The notes: generated from the letters alone by a model not told the origin. A DNA stretch of 23,605 bases from CAYJAZ01 sp964371865 (GCA_964371865.1 CAYJOR010000041.1:1-23605), one strand, 5' to 3'. Counted from the first letter of the stretch, positions 1 to 9,089 are shown. Made by a program: numbers and translations.

Positions 1-1934
1 ATAAGGTTCGTCACGGTGATATAGAAATTAAACCGGAACTTGTTGATTTACTTCTTTTTGTGTCAGATGTAATGAATGCTCTGGTGAAAAGAATTGATAA
101 AGAATCCGCAACTGTAACACCTTTTGATTGTGGTGAACTTATTAGCCAACTACAAAAATGTATTATAGGTGAAGAAATTTCTTTACCTTCAAAAGCTGTA
201 GCAGTAGCTTCTTTATTGGATGATGCTAATGCACAAAAAGAACTTGTGAGGGCTAGTCTTGCTGCTCTTGATGCAGATGCTTCACAAGATGATAAAATTT
301 CTGCATTGTCAGAAGGGCTTTCGGGTATAGAAAATCTTGCTGCTGAACATAAATATGCAGCAGTTGTTGAATATGCTCAGCGCACGAACGGGCTTGTGAC
401 TCAGGCACGCCAGTCAGATATGGATTTCTCTTTAATGGTTGATCTTCTCAAGCAAGAGTCAGAGATTATTTTTGAAATGTTTGATAAGGCTTATGAAGAA
501 AATCCACCTGCTGCGCCTGTGAAAGTTGTTGCACCAAAGCCTGCTCCTGCCCAAACTCCAACTCCAAAAGTTGAAGCTCCTAAAGCAGTGGAGAAAAAAG
601 AAACTCCTAAAGCAGCTCCTGCTAGTGCATCTGCACCTGCTAGTACGCCTACATCTGCGGCACCTGCTACAGGGGCAAAGGCTCCAGCACCTGCTGCTGC
701 AAATCCAGATAAATCAAGCACAACAATTCGTGTGGATCACGAAAAACTTGATGCTCTAATGAACCTGATTGGTGAGTTAATTATCAACCGAAATCGTTAC
801 TCGATGATTGCAAAACAATTAGAAGAGAAAAACGAAGAAATAAATATTGCAGCAATTGGTCAAAACCTTGCGGAAACAACTTATGCGCTTGCACGTATTT
901 CTGATGAGTTGCAAGATACTATTATGAAAGTACGTATGGTGCCAGTTTCTTCTGTATTTGCAAGATTCCCACGTTTGGTGCGTGACTTATCACGTAAGAG
1001 TAAGAAAGATGTGGAGCTTGTATTAGAAGGTGAAGAAACTGAACTAGATAAAAGTGTTGCAGAAGTAATTAGTGATCCGCTCGTTCACTTAATCAGAAAC
1101 TCTGTGGATCATGGAATTGAATCACCTGAAGACAGAATAGCAGTGGATAAACCAGAGAAAGGTAAAGTTATTCTTAGAGCTTACCATAAAGGTAACAGTG
1201 TATTTATCGAAATTGAAGATGACGGTAAAGGTATTGACGCCGATAAAATGCGTGCTGTAGCGGTGAAGAAAGAAATCATTACAGAAGAAGAAGCAAGAAA
1301 CTTGTCAGACAGGGAAGCGGTTGAACTTATATTTGCTCCTGGATTCTCGTCAGCTGCTGAAATTACTGATATTTCTGGTCGTGGTGTTGGTATGGACGTT
1401 GTTCGTACAAATATTAAAAACCTTAAAGGTAGCGTTATAACAACAACAGAGCTTGGAAAAGGGACTCGTTTTACTTTGTCACTTCCGCTCACATTAGCGA
1501 TTATTGACGCGCTTATGATAAATGTATCAGAACAAACTTTCGCGATTCCGCTTGATGCTGTTTCTGAAACAACAAAAATAGAAAAAGAACGCATTTCAAA
1601 TATCAAAGGTAAAAAAGTAGTAACTCTTCGTGGTGAAGTACTTGGTTTAGTTGAACTTTCAACTTTACTAAATCTAAAACCTCTATATGATGAGTTGCCG
1701 GAAATGCTTTCAATCGTTATCCTGCAAGATGGCGACAAAAGACTTGGTATAATTGTTGATAGATTACTGGAAAGACAAGAAATTGTTATTAAGCCACTAG
1801 GTGCTTATTTGCATGATCTTCGAGGTATTTCAGGTGCTACTATCATGGGTGATGGTTCTGTTATTCTTATCTTAGAACCACATGAAATCTATACTATGAC
1901 TATTTCTAAAGATTTACTCAAAGAAAATATGTAA
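1..1934 (+). CDS. cheA: Chemotaxis histidine kinase CheA, 5' end cut by the window
   Basis: CheA autophosphorylates on an HPt histidine and passes phosphate to CheY/CheB in the chemoreceptor-CheW array. The frame is open from position 3 (643 codons seen). The first ~30 residues (KVRHGDIEIKPELVDLLL) look like the end of the HPt domain, so the GTG at 60 is an internal codon and the phospho-accepting His lies upstream of the window. Then come ~130 residues of uncertain fold, an Ala/Pro/Lys-rich linker (about 165-238), the P3 dimerisation helices (from ~240), and the HATPase domain with N box HLIRNSVDHGIE (~361), G1 EDDGKGID (~404), F/G2 region ISGRGVGMD (~457) and GKGTRF (~485). A CheW-like P5 domain fills ~505-635. 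No typical P2 CheY-binding domain is obvious. The gene ends at a strong terminator. Identification is very secure; P1/P2 details are not. Confidence 0.96.
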   Translation, partial: KVRHGDIEIKPELVDLLLFVSDVMNALVKRIDKESATVTPFDCGELISQLQKCIIGEEISLPSKAVAVASLLDDANAQKELVRASLAALDADASQDDKISALSEGLSGIENLAAEHKYAAVVEYAQRTNGLVTQARQSDMDFSLMVDLLKQESEIIFEMFDKAYEENPPAAPVKVVAPKPAPAQTPTPKVEAPKAVEKKETPKAAPASASAPASTPTSAAPATGAKAPAPAAANPDKSSTTIRVDHEKLDALMNLIGELIINRNRYSMIAKQLEEKNEEINIAAIGQNLAETTYALARISDELQDTIMKVRMVPVSSVFARFPRLVRDLSRKSKKDVELVLEGEETELDKSVAEVISDPLVHLIRNSVDHGIESPEDRIAVDKPEKGKVILRAYHKGNSVFIEIEDDGKGIDADKMRAVAVKKEIITEEEARNLSDREAVELIFAPGFSSAAEITDISGRGVGMDVVRTNIKNLKGSVITTTELGKGTRFTLSLPLTLAIIDALMINVSEQTFAIPLDAVSETTKIEKERISNIKGKKVVTLRGEVLGLVELSTLLNLKPLYDELPEMLSIVILQDGDKRLGIIVDRLLERQEIVIKPLGAYLHDLRGISGATIMGDGSVILILEPHEIYTMTISKDLLKENM

Positions 1935-1961
1935 TCCGCCTTAAGTTGTTGGTGGTTAATT

Positions 1962-1996
1962 AAAAAAGGAAAGCTAAATATGGCTTTCCTTTTTTT
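1962..1996. terminator. Bidirectional intrinsic terminator between cheA and mtnA
   Basis: Stem GGAAAGC (1968-1974) / GCTTTCC (1983-1989) with an 8-nt loop, extended by six A-T pairs from an A-tract on the left and a T-tract on the right. It can therefore work for cheA (+) and for the convergent mtnA (-). Confidence 0.88.
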
Positions 1997-2030
1997 GTGA
2001 TTATATAATTTTTTGAAATTGCTTGTTATT

Positions 2031-3143
2031 TTAATGTCTAATAACATCGTTGAAAGTAGCAAGAATATCATTTTCATTTGGTGAGACAGTACCACGCTCT
2101 GTAATGAGTTTTGTAACTAATCGAGCAGGGGTCACGTCAAAGGCATAGTTCACGGCTTTACTTTTTTTAGGAGTAAGCAGAACTGAATTTGCTTTATTAT
2201 TCTTCATAAGTCCTGAAATATATTTTACTTCAGTAGAACTTCTAAGCTCAATTGGAATTTCTTCAACGCCATTTTTAATTGAGAAGTCAAAGGTAGAAGA
2301 AGGAAGAGCAACATAAAAAGGAATTTTGTTGTCAAAAGCCGCTAAGGCTTTGAGATATGTACCAATTTTATTTGCTACATCACCTTGACGAGTAACTCTA
2401 TCTGCTCCAACAATTACCATATCTACCATATTATGCTGCATGAGGTGCCCGCCGGTATTATCGGCAATAACGGAGTGTGGAATGTCGGCAGAAAGTAGTT
2501 CCCAAGCTGTGAGGGAGGCACCTTGATTTCTAGGTCTTGTTTCATCAACCCAAATGTGTACAGGAATATTTTTTTCTTTTGCTAGATAGATAGGAGAAAG
2601 AGCTGAGCCATAATCAACAAAAGCAAGCCAACCGGCATTGCAATGGGTGAGAATATTGACAGTATCTTTTTTTCTAGCATAGATTTCTTCAATAATTTTG
2701 AGTCCATGTTCACCAATTTTACGGCAAAATTCAGCATCTTCATTTGCGATTACTTGAGCCGTTTTTTGGATAGCGTGAATTTTATCATCAATATTTTTTT
2801 CATTTGAACAAGCTGCGAGTACACGGTTCGTAGCATGTTGAAGATTTACGGCTGTTGGGCGAGTTGCGCAGAGTTTTTGTGCTGCGATAAACATATAAGT
2901 ATCAAGATTATTAGTGTTTTTTGTGTTAGCCCATTCTTGTGCAGCTAGAGCCATACCAAAGCCGGCACTTGCACCTATGAGTCCAGCACCACGAACAGCC
3001 ATATCGTGAATAGCGTGGCACATATCGGCTAGGGTAGAGAGCTTTAAGATGCTAAAGTTATGTGGTAAAACTCTTTGATCTATAACATAGACATGCTGAT
3101 CTTCAGACCAAATTGTTCTATAATGAGTATTATTTACAAGCAT
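2031..3143 (-). CDS. mtnA: S-methyl-5-thioribose-1-phosphate isomerase family protein (MtnA type)
   Basis: Family role: aldose-ketose isomerisation of 5-methylthioribose-1-phosphate to the ribulose form in methionine salvage; some relatives act on 5-deoxyribose-1-phosphate in MTA/5'-deoxyadenosine disposal. Family motifs seen: MAVRGAGLIG near residue 48, LTHCNAG with the expected catalytic Cys at 168, DETRPRNQG then LTAWELL, and VGADR with the expected catalytic Asp at 248, followed by GDVANKIGTY. The length (370 aa) fits. The DETRPRNQG form differs from the more common ETRP-LLQG form. No mtnK, mtnB or other salvage gene is nearby, so the physiological substrate is open. The gene is transcribed alone: lepA upstream ends at its own hairpin, and cheA converges. 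An eIF2B-alpha-type or ribose-1,5-bisphosphate isomerase is less likely given the Cys/Asp pair. Confidence 0.85.
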   Translation of the reverse strand: MLVNNTHYRTIWSEDQHVYVIDQRVLPHNFSILKLSTLADMCHAIHDMAVRGAGLIGASAGFGMALAAQEWANTKNTNNLDTYMFIAAQKLCATRPTAVNLQHATNRVLAACSNEKNIDDKIHAIQKTAQVIANEDAEFCRKIGEHGLKIIEEIYARKKDTVNILTHCNAGWLAFVDYGSALSPIYLAKEKNIPVHIWVDETRPRNQGASLTAWELLSADIPHSVIADNTGGHLMQHNMVDMVIVGADRVTRQGDVANKIGTYLKALAAFDNKIPFYVALPSSTFDFSIKNGVEEIPIELRSSTEVKYISGLMKNNKANSVLLTPKKSKAVNYAFDVTPARLVTKLITERGTVSPNENDILATFNDVIRH

Positions 3144-3175
3144 ATATGACCAAACCTAATTTAAAATGTAGCATA

Positions 3176-3204
3176 TTTGTAACATATTCTATAATCTAAT
3201 GCAA
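3176..3204 (-). promoter_or_regulatory. Possible sigma-70-type promoter for mtnA
   Basis: On the minus strand, TTGCAT (3204-3199), a 17-bp spacer, then TACAAA (3181-3176), about 33 bp before the mtnA ATG. The -10 is only a 4/6 match in a very AT-rich leader, so this is tentative. Confidence 0.3.
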
Positions 3205-3265
3205 AATATTTTATTATAAAAAAAATTTCATAACCATTGTACAATATAAGATTTTTTATGAAGAA

Positions 3266-3306
3266 AGAGGGAAACCTCGTTTATAATAAAAGCGTGGCTT
3301 CCCTCT
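3266..3306 (-). terminator. Hairpin, probable lepA terminator
   Basis: AGAGGGAA (3266-3273) pairs with TTCCCTCT (3299-3306). After an A-C mismatch CC/GG pair, then a T-T mismatch, then a 5-bp inner stem CGTTT/AAGCG with one wobble and an AT loop. It lies 24 bp beyond the lepA stop. The minus-strand tail (TTTCTTC) is only a modest U-tract. The layout resembles the two long elements at 20522 and 23550. Confidence 0.7.
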
Positions 3307-3329
3307 AAGTAATTATAAGTATAGCAATG

Positions 3330-5135
3330 TTATTCGTCTTCAACACGAAGGGCGGCTAGGAAAGCTTCTTGCGGAAGTTCAACATTGCCCATCATCTTCA
3401 TACGTTTTTTACCTTCTTTCTGCTTTTCTAATAGCTTACGTTTACGTGAAATATCACCACCATAACATTTAGCTGTAACGTCTTTACGGAAAGCTGAGAT
3501 GGTCTCACGCGCTATTATTTTCTGTCCTATAGCTGCTTGAATAGCTACTTGGAAAAGCTGACGAGGAATTGTTTTCTTAAGTTTAGTTGCAAGTCCACGC
3601 CCGTATTGAGCTGCTTTTATGCGGTGAACAATAACTGAAAGAGCATCAACAGGTTCTCCATTTAGAAGAATGTCGAGTTTTACAAGATCTGATTCACGAT
3701 AATCAAGTGGTTCGTAATCCATACTTGCATAGCCACGAGTACCTGATTTTAGTCTATCAAAGAAGTCGTAAACAATTTCAGCAAAAGGCATTTCGTAAGT
3801 AATAACAACACGAGTTTGGGTTATATAGCCCATATTTTTTTGGATACCACGTTTTTCTTCACAAAGTTTTAGTACGTTACCAACATATTCATTTGGTACG
3901 TGGATATCTATACGAACAAATGGTTCATAAAGAGTATCAATTTTAGTAGGATCCGGCATTTTTGCTGGGTTATCAATCATTTCAGTTTTACCGTCAAGAG
4001 TGTCAACTTTATAGATAACTGATGGTGCTGTTGCGATGAGATCAATATTAAATTCACGCTCTAAACGCTCTTGAATTATTTCCATATGCAAAAGACCAAG
4101 GAATCCACAACGGAAACCGAAGCCAAGTGCTTGAGATGTTTCAGGTTCAAAAGAGAAAGCAGCATCATTTAATTGTAGTTTTTCAAGAGAAGCTTTTAAG
4201 TTTTCGTAATCCGCCGCATCAGATGGGTATAGACCACAGAAAACCATTGGTTTTACTTCTTTAAATCCTGGAATTGGTTCTGTTGCAGGATTGTTCACAA
4301 GGGTGATTGTATCGCCAACTTTTGCATCGCCTAGTTCTTTGATATTTGCGCAAAGGAAACCAACTTCTCCGGCAGCAAGTACAGGAATATCGCGTGCTTC
4401 CGGCGAGAAAACACCTAGACGAACAACTTCGTATTGTTTTCCTGTTGCCATACAAAGGATAGAATCACCTTTTTTTAGGCTACCGTCCATAACACGGAAA
4501 ACGATAACAACACCTTGATAGGAATCATACCAAGAATCGAAGATAAGCCCCTTTAATGGTTGACTTCTATCGCCTTCTGGTGAGGGTAGTCTATCAACAA
4601 TTGCTTCAAGAACTTTATCAATATTAAGACCGCTTTTTGCTGAAACAGCTACTGCATCTGTACAATCAAGCCCGATTGTTTCTTCTATATCTGCTTTTAC
4701 GCGGTCAGGGTCAGCAGATGGAAGATCGATTTTGTTGAGAATTGGAATAATTTCGTGGTCGTGATCGAGTGCAAGATAAACGTTTGCTAGGGTTTGTGCT
4801 TCAACACCTTGTGAGGCATCAACAACAAGAAGAGCACCATCACATGCAGCTAGAGAACGTGAAACTTCATAACCAAAGTCAACGTGCCCTGGAGTATCAA
4901 TGAGGTTTAGAACGTATTCTTGTCCATCCGTATGAGTATAAGGAATACGTACTGTTTGTGCTTTAATTGTAATACCACGTTCACGTTCAAGATCCATTTT
5001 ATCAAGATATTGATCTTTCTTTTCTCTATCTGTGATAACTTGAGTGTATTCTAAAATACGGTCTGCTAGAGTGGATTTTCCGTGATCGATATGTGCAATA
5101 ATGGAAAAGTTACGAATACTTTTCTGTTCGGTCAT
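3330..5135 (-). CDS. lepA: Elongation factor 4 (LepA), translational GTPase
   Basis: LepA/EF4 is a ribosome-binding GTPase linked to back-translocation and to initiation or ribosome assembly under stress. All G motifs are present: G1 AHIDHGKST (residues 14-22), G2 ERGITIKAQT, G3 DTPGHVDF, G4 NKID and G5 SAKSG. EF-Tu-like domain II, an EF-G III-like domain (GFRCGFLGLLHMEI), domain V, and the LepA-specific C-terminal domain (RKRKLLEKQKEGKKRMK) follow. The 601-aa length is normal for the family. The ABC permease gene lies upstream on the same strand with an 88-bp gap and no obvious terminator, so some transcription may come from that promoter. The start ATG has only a weak purine-rich ribosome binding site. 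Confidence 0.98.
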   Translation of the reverse strand: MTEQKSIRNFSIIAHIDHGKSTLADRILEYTQVITDREKKDQYLDKMDLERERGITIKAQTVRIPYTHTDGQEYVLNLIDTPGHVDFGYEVSRSLAACDGALLVVDASQGVEAQTLANVYLALDHDHEIIPILNKIDLPSADPDRVKADIEETIGLDCTDAVAVSAKSGLNIDKVLEAIVDRLPSPEGDRSQPLKGLIFDSWYDSYQGVVIVFRVMDGSLKKGDSILCMATGKQYEVVRLGVFSPEARDIPVLAAGEVGFLCANIKELGDAKVGDTITLVNNPATEPIPGFKEVKPMVFCGLYPSDAADYENLKASLEKLQLNDAAFSFEPETSQALGFGFRCGFLGLLHMEIIQERLEREFNIDLIATAPSVIYKVDTLDGKTEMIDNPAKMPDPTKIDTLYEPFVRIDIHVPNEYVGNVLKLCEEKRGIQKNMGYITQTRVVITYEMPFAEIVYDFFDRLKSGTRGYASMDYEPLDYRESDLVKLDILLNGEPVDALSVIVHRIKAAQYGRGLATKLKKTIPRQLFQVAIQAAIGQKIIARETISAFRKDVTAKCYGGDISRKRKLLEKQKEGKKRMKMMGNVELPQEAFLAALRVEDE

Positions 5136-5223
5136 ATATATTCTCGCTTGCTCTTATTTAGATATGTTCCACGGTTATGGCGCATATCCTTTGTAGTAAA
5201 AATTATTGAGGGAACACTTTAAC

Positions 5224-5883
5224 TTAATGTTGAGGAATAGTCAATTTTTGTTCAACCTTCTTTAAAATAAATGTTGCTAGGCTTACTAATCCTAAATAGT
5301 AGAGGGCAGTAATGAAATAAACTTCAGTAGGCATAAATGTTCGAGAAACAAGGATTTTTGCCTCTCCTGTAAGCTCGATACAAGTAACAATATAGGCTAA
5401 AGAAGAATATTTTATGAGATAAATAACTTCATTTCCGCAACCTGGTAAAGCTCTTCTTGCAGCTTGTGGAACAATAACATGCAGAATTGTTTGGATTTTT
5501 GTCATACCAAGAGCATGAGCTGCTTTTAATTGACCTTGTTTGATAGAGAGTAATGCTCCACGTACATATTCAGACTGGTACGCACCCGTACAGAGAATAA
5601 ATCCAATTACTGAAGCAGGATAGGGATCAAAATAGATTCCAAGATTTGGGAGACCAAAATATAAAATCATAAGTTGAACAGCTAGAGGAACGCCACGGAT
5701 AAGAGTCGTAAATCCATCAAACATTTTGATAAAAAATTTCGATCCAAACACACGTACAACACCAATAAGCATTCCAAGGAGTCCGCCAATCAGCGCAGAC
5801 GGAACAATAAGCATGAGAGAAACCCAAACGCCTCTGTTGAGGGTGGGAATAACAGTATCTATAATAAAATCCCAGTTTAGCAT
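5224..5883 (-). CDS. Amino-acid ABC transporter permease (HisM/GlnP family), orphan
   Basis: Inner-membrane permease subunit of a polar-amino-acid uptake ABC transporter. It has about five hydrophobic segments and the family EAA loop (YVRGALLSIKQGQLKAAHALGM), which contacts the ATPase. The length of 219 aa is usual. No solute-binding protein, second permease or ATPase gene is adjacent, so the partners must be encoded elsewhere; the substrate cannot be read from the sequence. Start choice: TTG (5886) and ATG (5883) are consecutive codons. AGGA lies 7 nt before the TTG and 10 nt before the ATG; ATG is taken here but TTG is possible. A consensus-like promoter lies just upstream, so the gene starts its own transcript. 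Confidence 0.9.
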   Translation of the reverse strand: MLNWDFIIDTVIPTLNRGVWVSLMLIVPSALIGGLLGMLIGVVRVFGSKFFIKMFDGFTTLIRGVPLAVQLMILYFGLPNLGIYFDPYPASVIGFILCTGAYQSEYVRGALLSIKQGQLKAAHALGMTKIQTILHVIVPQAARRALPGCGNEVIYLIKYSSLAYIVTCIELTGEAKILVSRTFMPTEVYFITALYYLGLVSLATFILKKVEQKLTIPQH

Positions 5884-5919
5884 CAATACGTGTTCCTACA
5901 AAGTTTTTTCAAGAAAGGT

Positions 5920-5948
5920 AGAATAGTCCGCGAATCAGTTTATGTCAA
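5920..5948 (-). promoter_or_regulatory. Strong sigma-70-type promoter for the ABC permease
   Basis: On the minus strand, TTGACA (5948-5943), a 17-bp spacer, then TATTCT (5925-5920). The -35 is a perfect match with optimal spacing. The ATG is about 37 bp further on, preceded by AGGA. Confidence 0.78.
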
Positions 5949-5993
5949 GCTCGATAGTTTTTGATAATCTAGAAAAAATATTCTATCAATTTG

Positions 5994-6851
5994 TTATATT
6001 GATGTTTTTCTTAAATCCTCTAAAATGGAGTAATGAATTTTTAATCTTCCTTTTCCTGAACCTAAAGATATATTTGGCTTTAATGTACCGTGATAATCAG
6101 AACCTCCACTTGGAAGAAGATTAAATTCTCGTGTATAGGCAAGGGTTTGCGTAGTTTGTTTATCATTATTCATTGAATAATATGTTTCTATTGCATGAAT
6201 TCCTTTATCAGCAAGAGATTTTATCAATTCTTTTCTTTCTTTTTCATCACGACAAGGAGTGAGATATGGGTGAGCAAATGAAACTACAGCATTGGAATCT
6301 CTTAATATATCAATAGCTTCTTGCTGAGTAAATTTCTGTTTAGGAACATACGCAACTCCGTTCATTCCAAGATATTTTGAAAAAGCTATATTGATGTTTT
6401 TTACATATTTTTTCTTTACCATGATACGTGCAAGATGTGGTCTGCAAATCATTGAATTACCGGTGAGTTCTAGTACTTCATCTTTATCAATTGGCATTCC
6501 AAGCGTTTCTAGTTTTTTGAATAACTTTTCATTTCTTTCATTTCTAAGTTCAAGCAATCGTTCAAAAACCTTTTTAAAACTAGGGTTTTCAAGTGGATTT
6601 GAATGAAGCCAATATCCTAAAATATGAACTTCCCCATGCTTGTACTCTGTTGAAAATTCAACACCTTTTATGAGTTCGATACCAACTTCTTCTGCTTTTT
6701 TTGAAGCTTCTTCAAGTCCATCAAAGCAATCGTGGTCAGTGAGTGCGATTGCTGATAAACCAATATTTTTAGCTTTCTCAATAAGTTCGCTTGGAGTATC
6801 AGTCCCATCGGAGGCGGTAGAGTGCGTATGTAAATCTACAAGTTTATCCAT
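5994..6851 (-). CDS. PHP-domain phosphoesterase (YciV/RNase AM-like)
   Basis: Metal-dependent phosphoesterase of the PHP superfamily. Metal-ligand motifs in order: DLHTHSTASDGT (7-18), ALTDHD (36-41), GVEFS (63-67), RPHLA (~135), SFAHP (~192) and GGSDYHG (~253). Characterised relatives include E. coli YciV/RNase AM, which trims RNA 5' ends including 5S rRNA, and 3',5'-nucleoside bisphosphate phosphatases. The 285-aa length and lack of extra domains fit that group rather than the DNA polymerase PHP domains. The gene starts 9 bp after the uvrD stop, and its AGGA ribosome binding site overlaps that TAG stop, so the two are co-transcribed and probably translationally coupled. The exact substrate is inferred. 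Confidence 0.88.
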   Translation of the reverse strand: MDKLVDLHTHSTASDGTDTPSELIEKAKNIGLSAIALTDHDCFDGLEEASKKAEEVGIELIKGVEFSTEYKHGEVHILGYWLHSNPLENPSFKKVFERLLELRNERNEKLFKKLETLGMPIDKDEVLELTGNSMICRPHLARIMVKKKYVKNINIAFSKYLGMNGVAYVPKQKFTQQEAIDILRDSNAVVSFAHPYLTPCRDEKERKELIKSLADKGIHAIETYYSMNNDKQTTQTLAYTREFNLLPSGGSDYHGTLKPNISLGSGKGRLKIHYSILEDLRKTSI

Positions 6852-6860
6852 TTAGATATC

Positions 6861-9089
6861 CTAATTATTTTCGAGAGTTACAAAAGATTTTAATATGGTT
6901 TTGAGTCCAATATTAGGAAAGTTGATTTTATATTTATCACCATCAATTTCACTGACAATTTTTCCTCTACCAAAAATTTTATGCTTACAGAAGCCTAAGT
7001 CTTTGTATTCAGTTTTTTCATGACTTGAAAAATCGTTTCTACTGGACGGAGGAGGAGAAAAACGTGATGGACTAAATGAAGAAGCTTGTTTTTTACTATC
7101 TTCTAACGGATTAGCATAGTTGGAAGAATTTTTGATTTTTTTGTAAACACCACCACCTATTTCTTCAGTATATTCATCATAAGAGCTTGTCTCAAGTGTG
7201 CGAATAAAAGGTGAGGGCATAGCACTCTCAAAGCTTTGACTTGCTCTTTGATAAAGAGAAAGCGGAACGAATAAATCTAAATTATCCTTAGCTCTTGTGC
7301 AAGCCACATAGAGAAGACGCCTTTCTTCTTCAAATTCCTCAGCTCTAGCCAGAGAATGACGTGATGGGAAGCGATCCTCTACCAAATCCATAACAAGAAC
7401 TTTATCCCATTCAAGCCCTTTTGCTGAGTGAACTGTTGAAAGAACAATTTTTTCATGATCAGTTTCTTCTTCATCGCTGATATCGAGGATAAGATCAGAG
7501 ATAAAAAGATCTAAGTCGTTGTATTCAATCGCGATTGTTATGACTTCTTCAAGTGCTATAATACGTCTTGGATAGTCATCAGGATATACGTTAGGCGCAT
7601 GTTCTTTGTATCTATCCAAAAGAATGTTTAAGAGTGAAGTTACAGAAATTCTGTTTTCTGCGCTTTCTGTGAGGTATCTTGTTCTCAAGTGGTTGATAAG
7701 TTCGATATCCTTCTTGAATTCTAGATATTTTTCTAATTGCTTTGCAAATTTTTCAGTCTCACCGCTTTGTGAAAGATGGTAGAGTTTTTGAGCCGTTTTT
7801 GCTCCTACGCCCTTAGCAAAACTTGCAATTCTTTCAAAGGAAGGCAAGTCTTGAGGGTTCATAATAAGTCGAGTATAAGCGAGTAAGTCTTTAACGTGCG
7901 CTGCTTCTGTGTACTTGATACCGCCGTATTTTTTATAATCAATCCCGTTACGATTGAGCTCCACCTCTAAGTGATATGACTGATAACCAGATCTAAAAAG
8001 TACTGCTATTTCAGATGGCTTGGATGTTAAAAGGTGTTCTTGAATACGTCTGCATGCAAGCTTGGCTTGCGAGACATCACTTAAAGGGCGGTACATACGA
8101 ACAGGAAAAGATAGACCACTTCCTAGATCTTTTTTTGAAAATAAATGCTTAGCATATCCCTCTGTTGCCTGAGAAAGAATACGGTTTGCTACGTCTAGAA
8201 CAGGTTGAACAGAGCGGTAGTTTTCCTCAAGATAAATGATACGTGTATCAGGAAAAAGCTTTGGAAAGTCAAGTATGTTTCTTACAGTTGCGCCGCGGAA
8301 AGCATAGATTGATTGAGCATCATCACCTACAGCCATAATATTTCCACGTTCGCCGGCTAAATGTTTGATAAGGCGTGCTTGAACTTTATTCGTATCTTGA
8401 TATTCGTCAACCATTACATAAGGATAGCAAGATTGATAGTATTCTAAAGTATGAGCTTGTTCTATAAAAAGATTTTCCAATTCAAATAGGAGATCATCGT
8501 AATCGAAGAGACCGTGTTTTTGTTTGTATAATTGATATTGAATAGCGAGTTTTTGTAGTTCGTCAGTATAAGGAATAAGGTGTTGAGCTTCTTTTTTAAG
8601 AATTTCCTCAATCGAGAGTTCTTTATTTCGGGATTTAGAAATAAGAGAAATAACTGCCGGCGACTTTGGGAATGATCTATCACCCTTAGCTATTTTGTGC
8701 TCGTCTTTACATGCAGCTATACATGAATTTTGATCGGAGGAATCCATTACAGTTATATAACCGCTTTTGTTATCCGCGTGTCTTAAGCAAAATTGTTGGT
8801 GCATACGTAGCACGGAAAAGGCAAAAGCGTGAAAAGTTCCCGACTTCATACCGCGCATATCATGCTCAGAAATAATAGAAGCTCTTTCAAGCATTTGTGT
8901 TGCCGCTTTGCGAGTGAAGGTGAGTAAAAGCATGTGCGCAAGTGGTATTCCTTGCTCAATAAGCCATGCTAATCTATAAACTAATGTACGAGTTTTTCCA
9001 GAACCGGCACCGGCAATAACAAGAGTAGAGCGATCACTTGCTGTTACCGCACTTTGTTGAGCTTCATTTAGTGATGAAATATCAATCAT
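6861..9089 (-). CDS. uvrD: Superfamily 1A DNA helicase UvrD/PcrA
   Basis: 3'-5' ATP-dependent helicase acting in nucleotide excision and mismatch repair and in removal of proteins or stalled RNA polymerase from DNA. Motifs: Q motif LNEAQQSAV (7-15), Walker A AGAGSGKT (26-33), DEYQDT (motif II), GDDAQSIYAFRG (III), EENYRS (IV), STVHSAKGLEWD (V), and RRLLYVACTRAKD (VI). After a charged, Ser-rich linker, the last ~50 residues (HKIFGRGKIVSEIDGDKYKINFP) match the small Tudor-like PcrA/UvrD tail that binds RNA polymerase. The length, 742 aa, is normal. ATG with AGGA 7 nt upstream supports the start. It is the first gene of a uvrD-PHP pair. Confidence 0.96.
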   Translation of the reverse strand: MIDISSLNEAQQSAVTASDRSTLVIAGAGSGKTRTLVYRLAWLIEQGIPLAHMLLLTFTRKAATQMLERASIISEHDMRGMKSGTFHAFAFSVLRMHQQFCLRHADNKSGYITVMDSSDQNSCIAACKDEHKIAKGDRSFPKSPAVISLISKSRNKELSIEEILKKEAQHLIPYTDELQKLAIQYQLYKQKHGLFDYDDLLFELENLFIEQAHTLEYYQSCYPYVMVDEYQDTNKVQARLIKHLAGERGNIMAVGDDAQSIYAFRGATVRNILDFPKLFPDTRIIYLEENYRSVQPVLDVANRILSQATEGYAKHLFSKKDLGSGLSFPVRMYRPLSDVSQAKLACRRIQEHLLTSKPSEIAVLFRSGYQSYHLEVELNRNGIDYKKYGGIKYTEAAHVKDLLAYTRLIMNPQDLPSFERIASFAKGVGAKTAQKLYHLSQSGETEKFAKQLEKYLEFKKDIELINHLRTRYLTESAENRISVTSLLNILLDRYKEHAPNVYPDDYPRRIIALEEVITIAIEYNDLDLFISDLILDISDEEETDHEKIVLSTVHSAKGLEWDKVLVMDLVEDRFPSRHSLARAEEFEEERRLLYVACTRAKDNLDLFVPLSLYQRASQSFESAMPSPFIRTLETSSYDEYTEEIGGGVYKKIKNSSNYANPLEDSKKQASSFSPSRFSPPPSSRNDFSSHEKTEYKDLGFCKHKIFGRGKIVSEIDGDKYKINFPNIGLKTILKSFVTLENN

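Noticed and set aside
526..759. Plus-strand frame rich in Leu/Gln overlapping the cheA linker, and its minus-strand Ala/Gly counterpart at 491-721
   Set aside because: Both are out-of-frame readings of the repetitive Ala/Pro/Lys linker; no ribosome binding site or family resemblance.
1181..1738. 185-residue minus-strand frame inside cheA
   Set aside because: Antisense shadow of the kinase core; Ser/Ile-rich with no recognisable domain or start signal.
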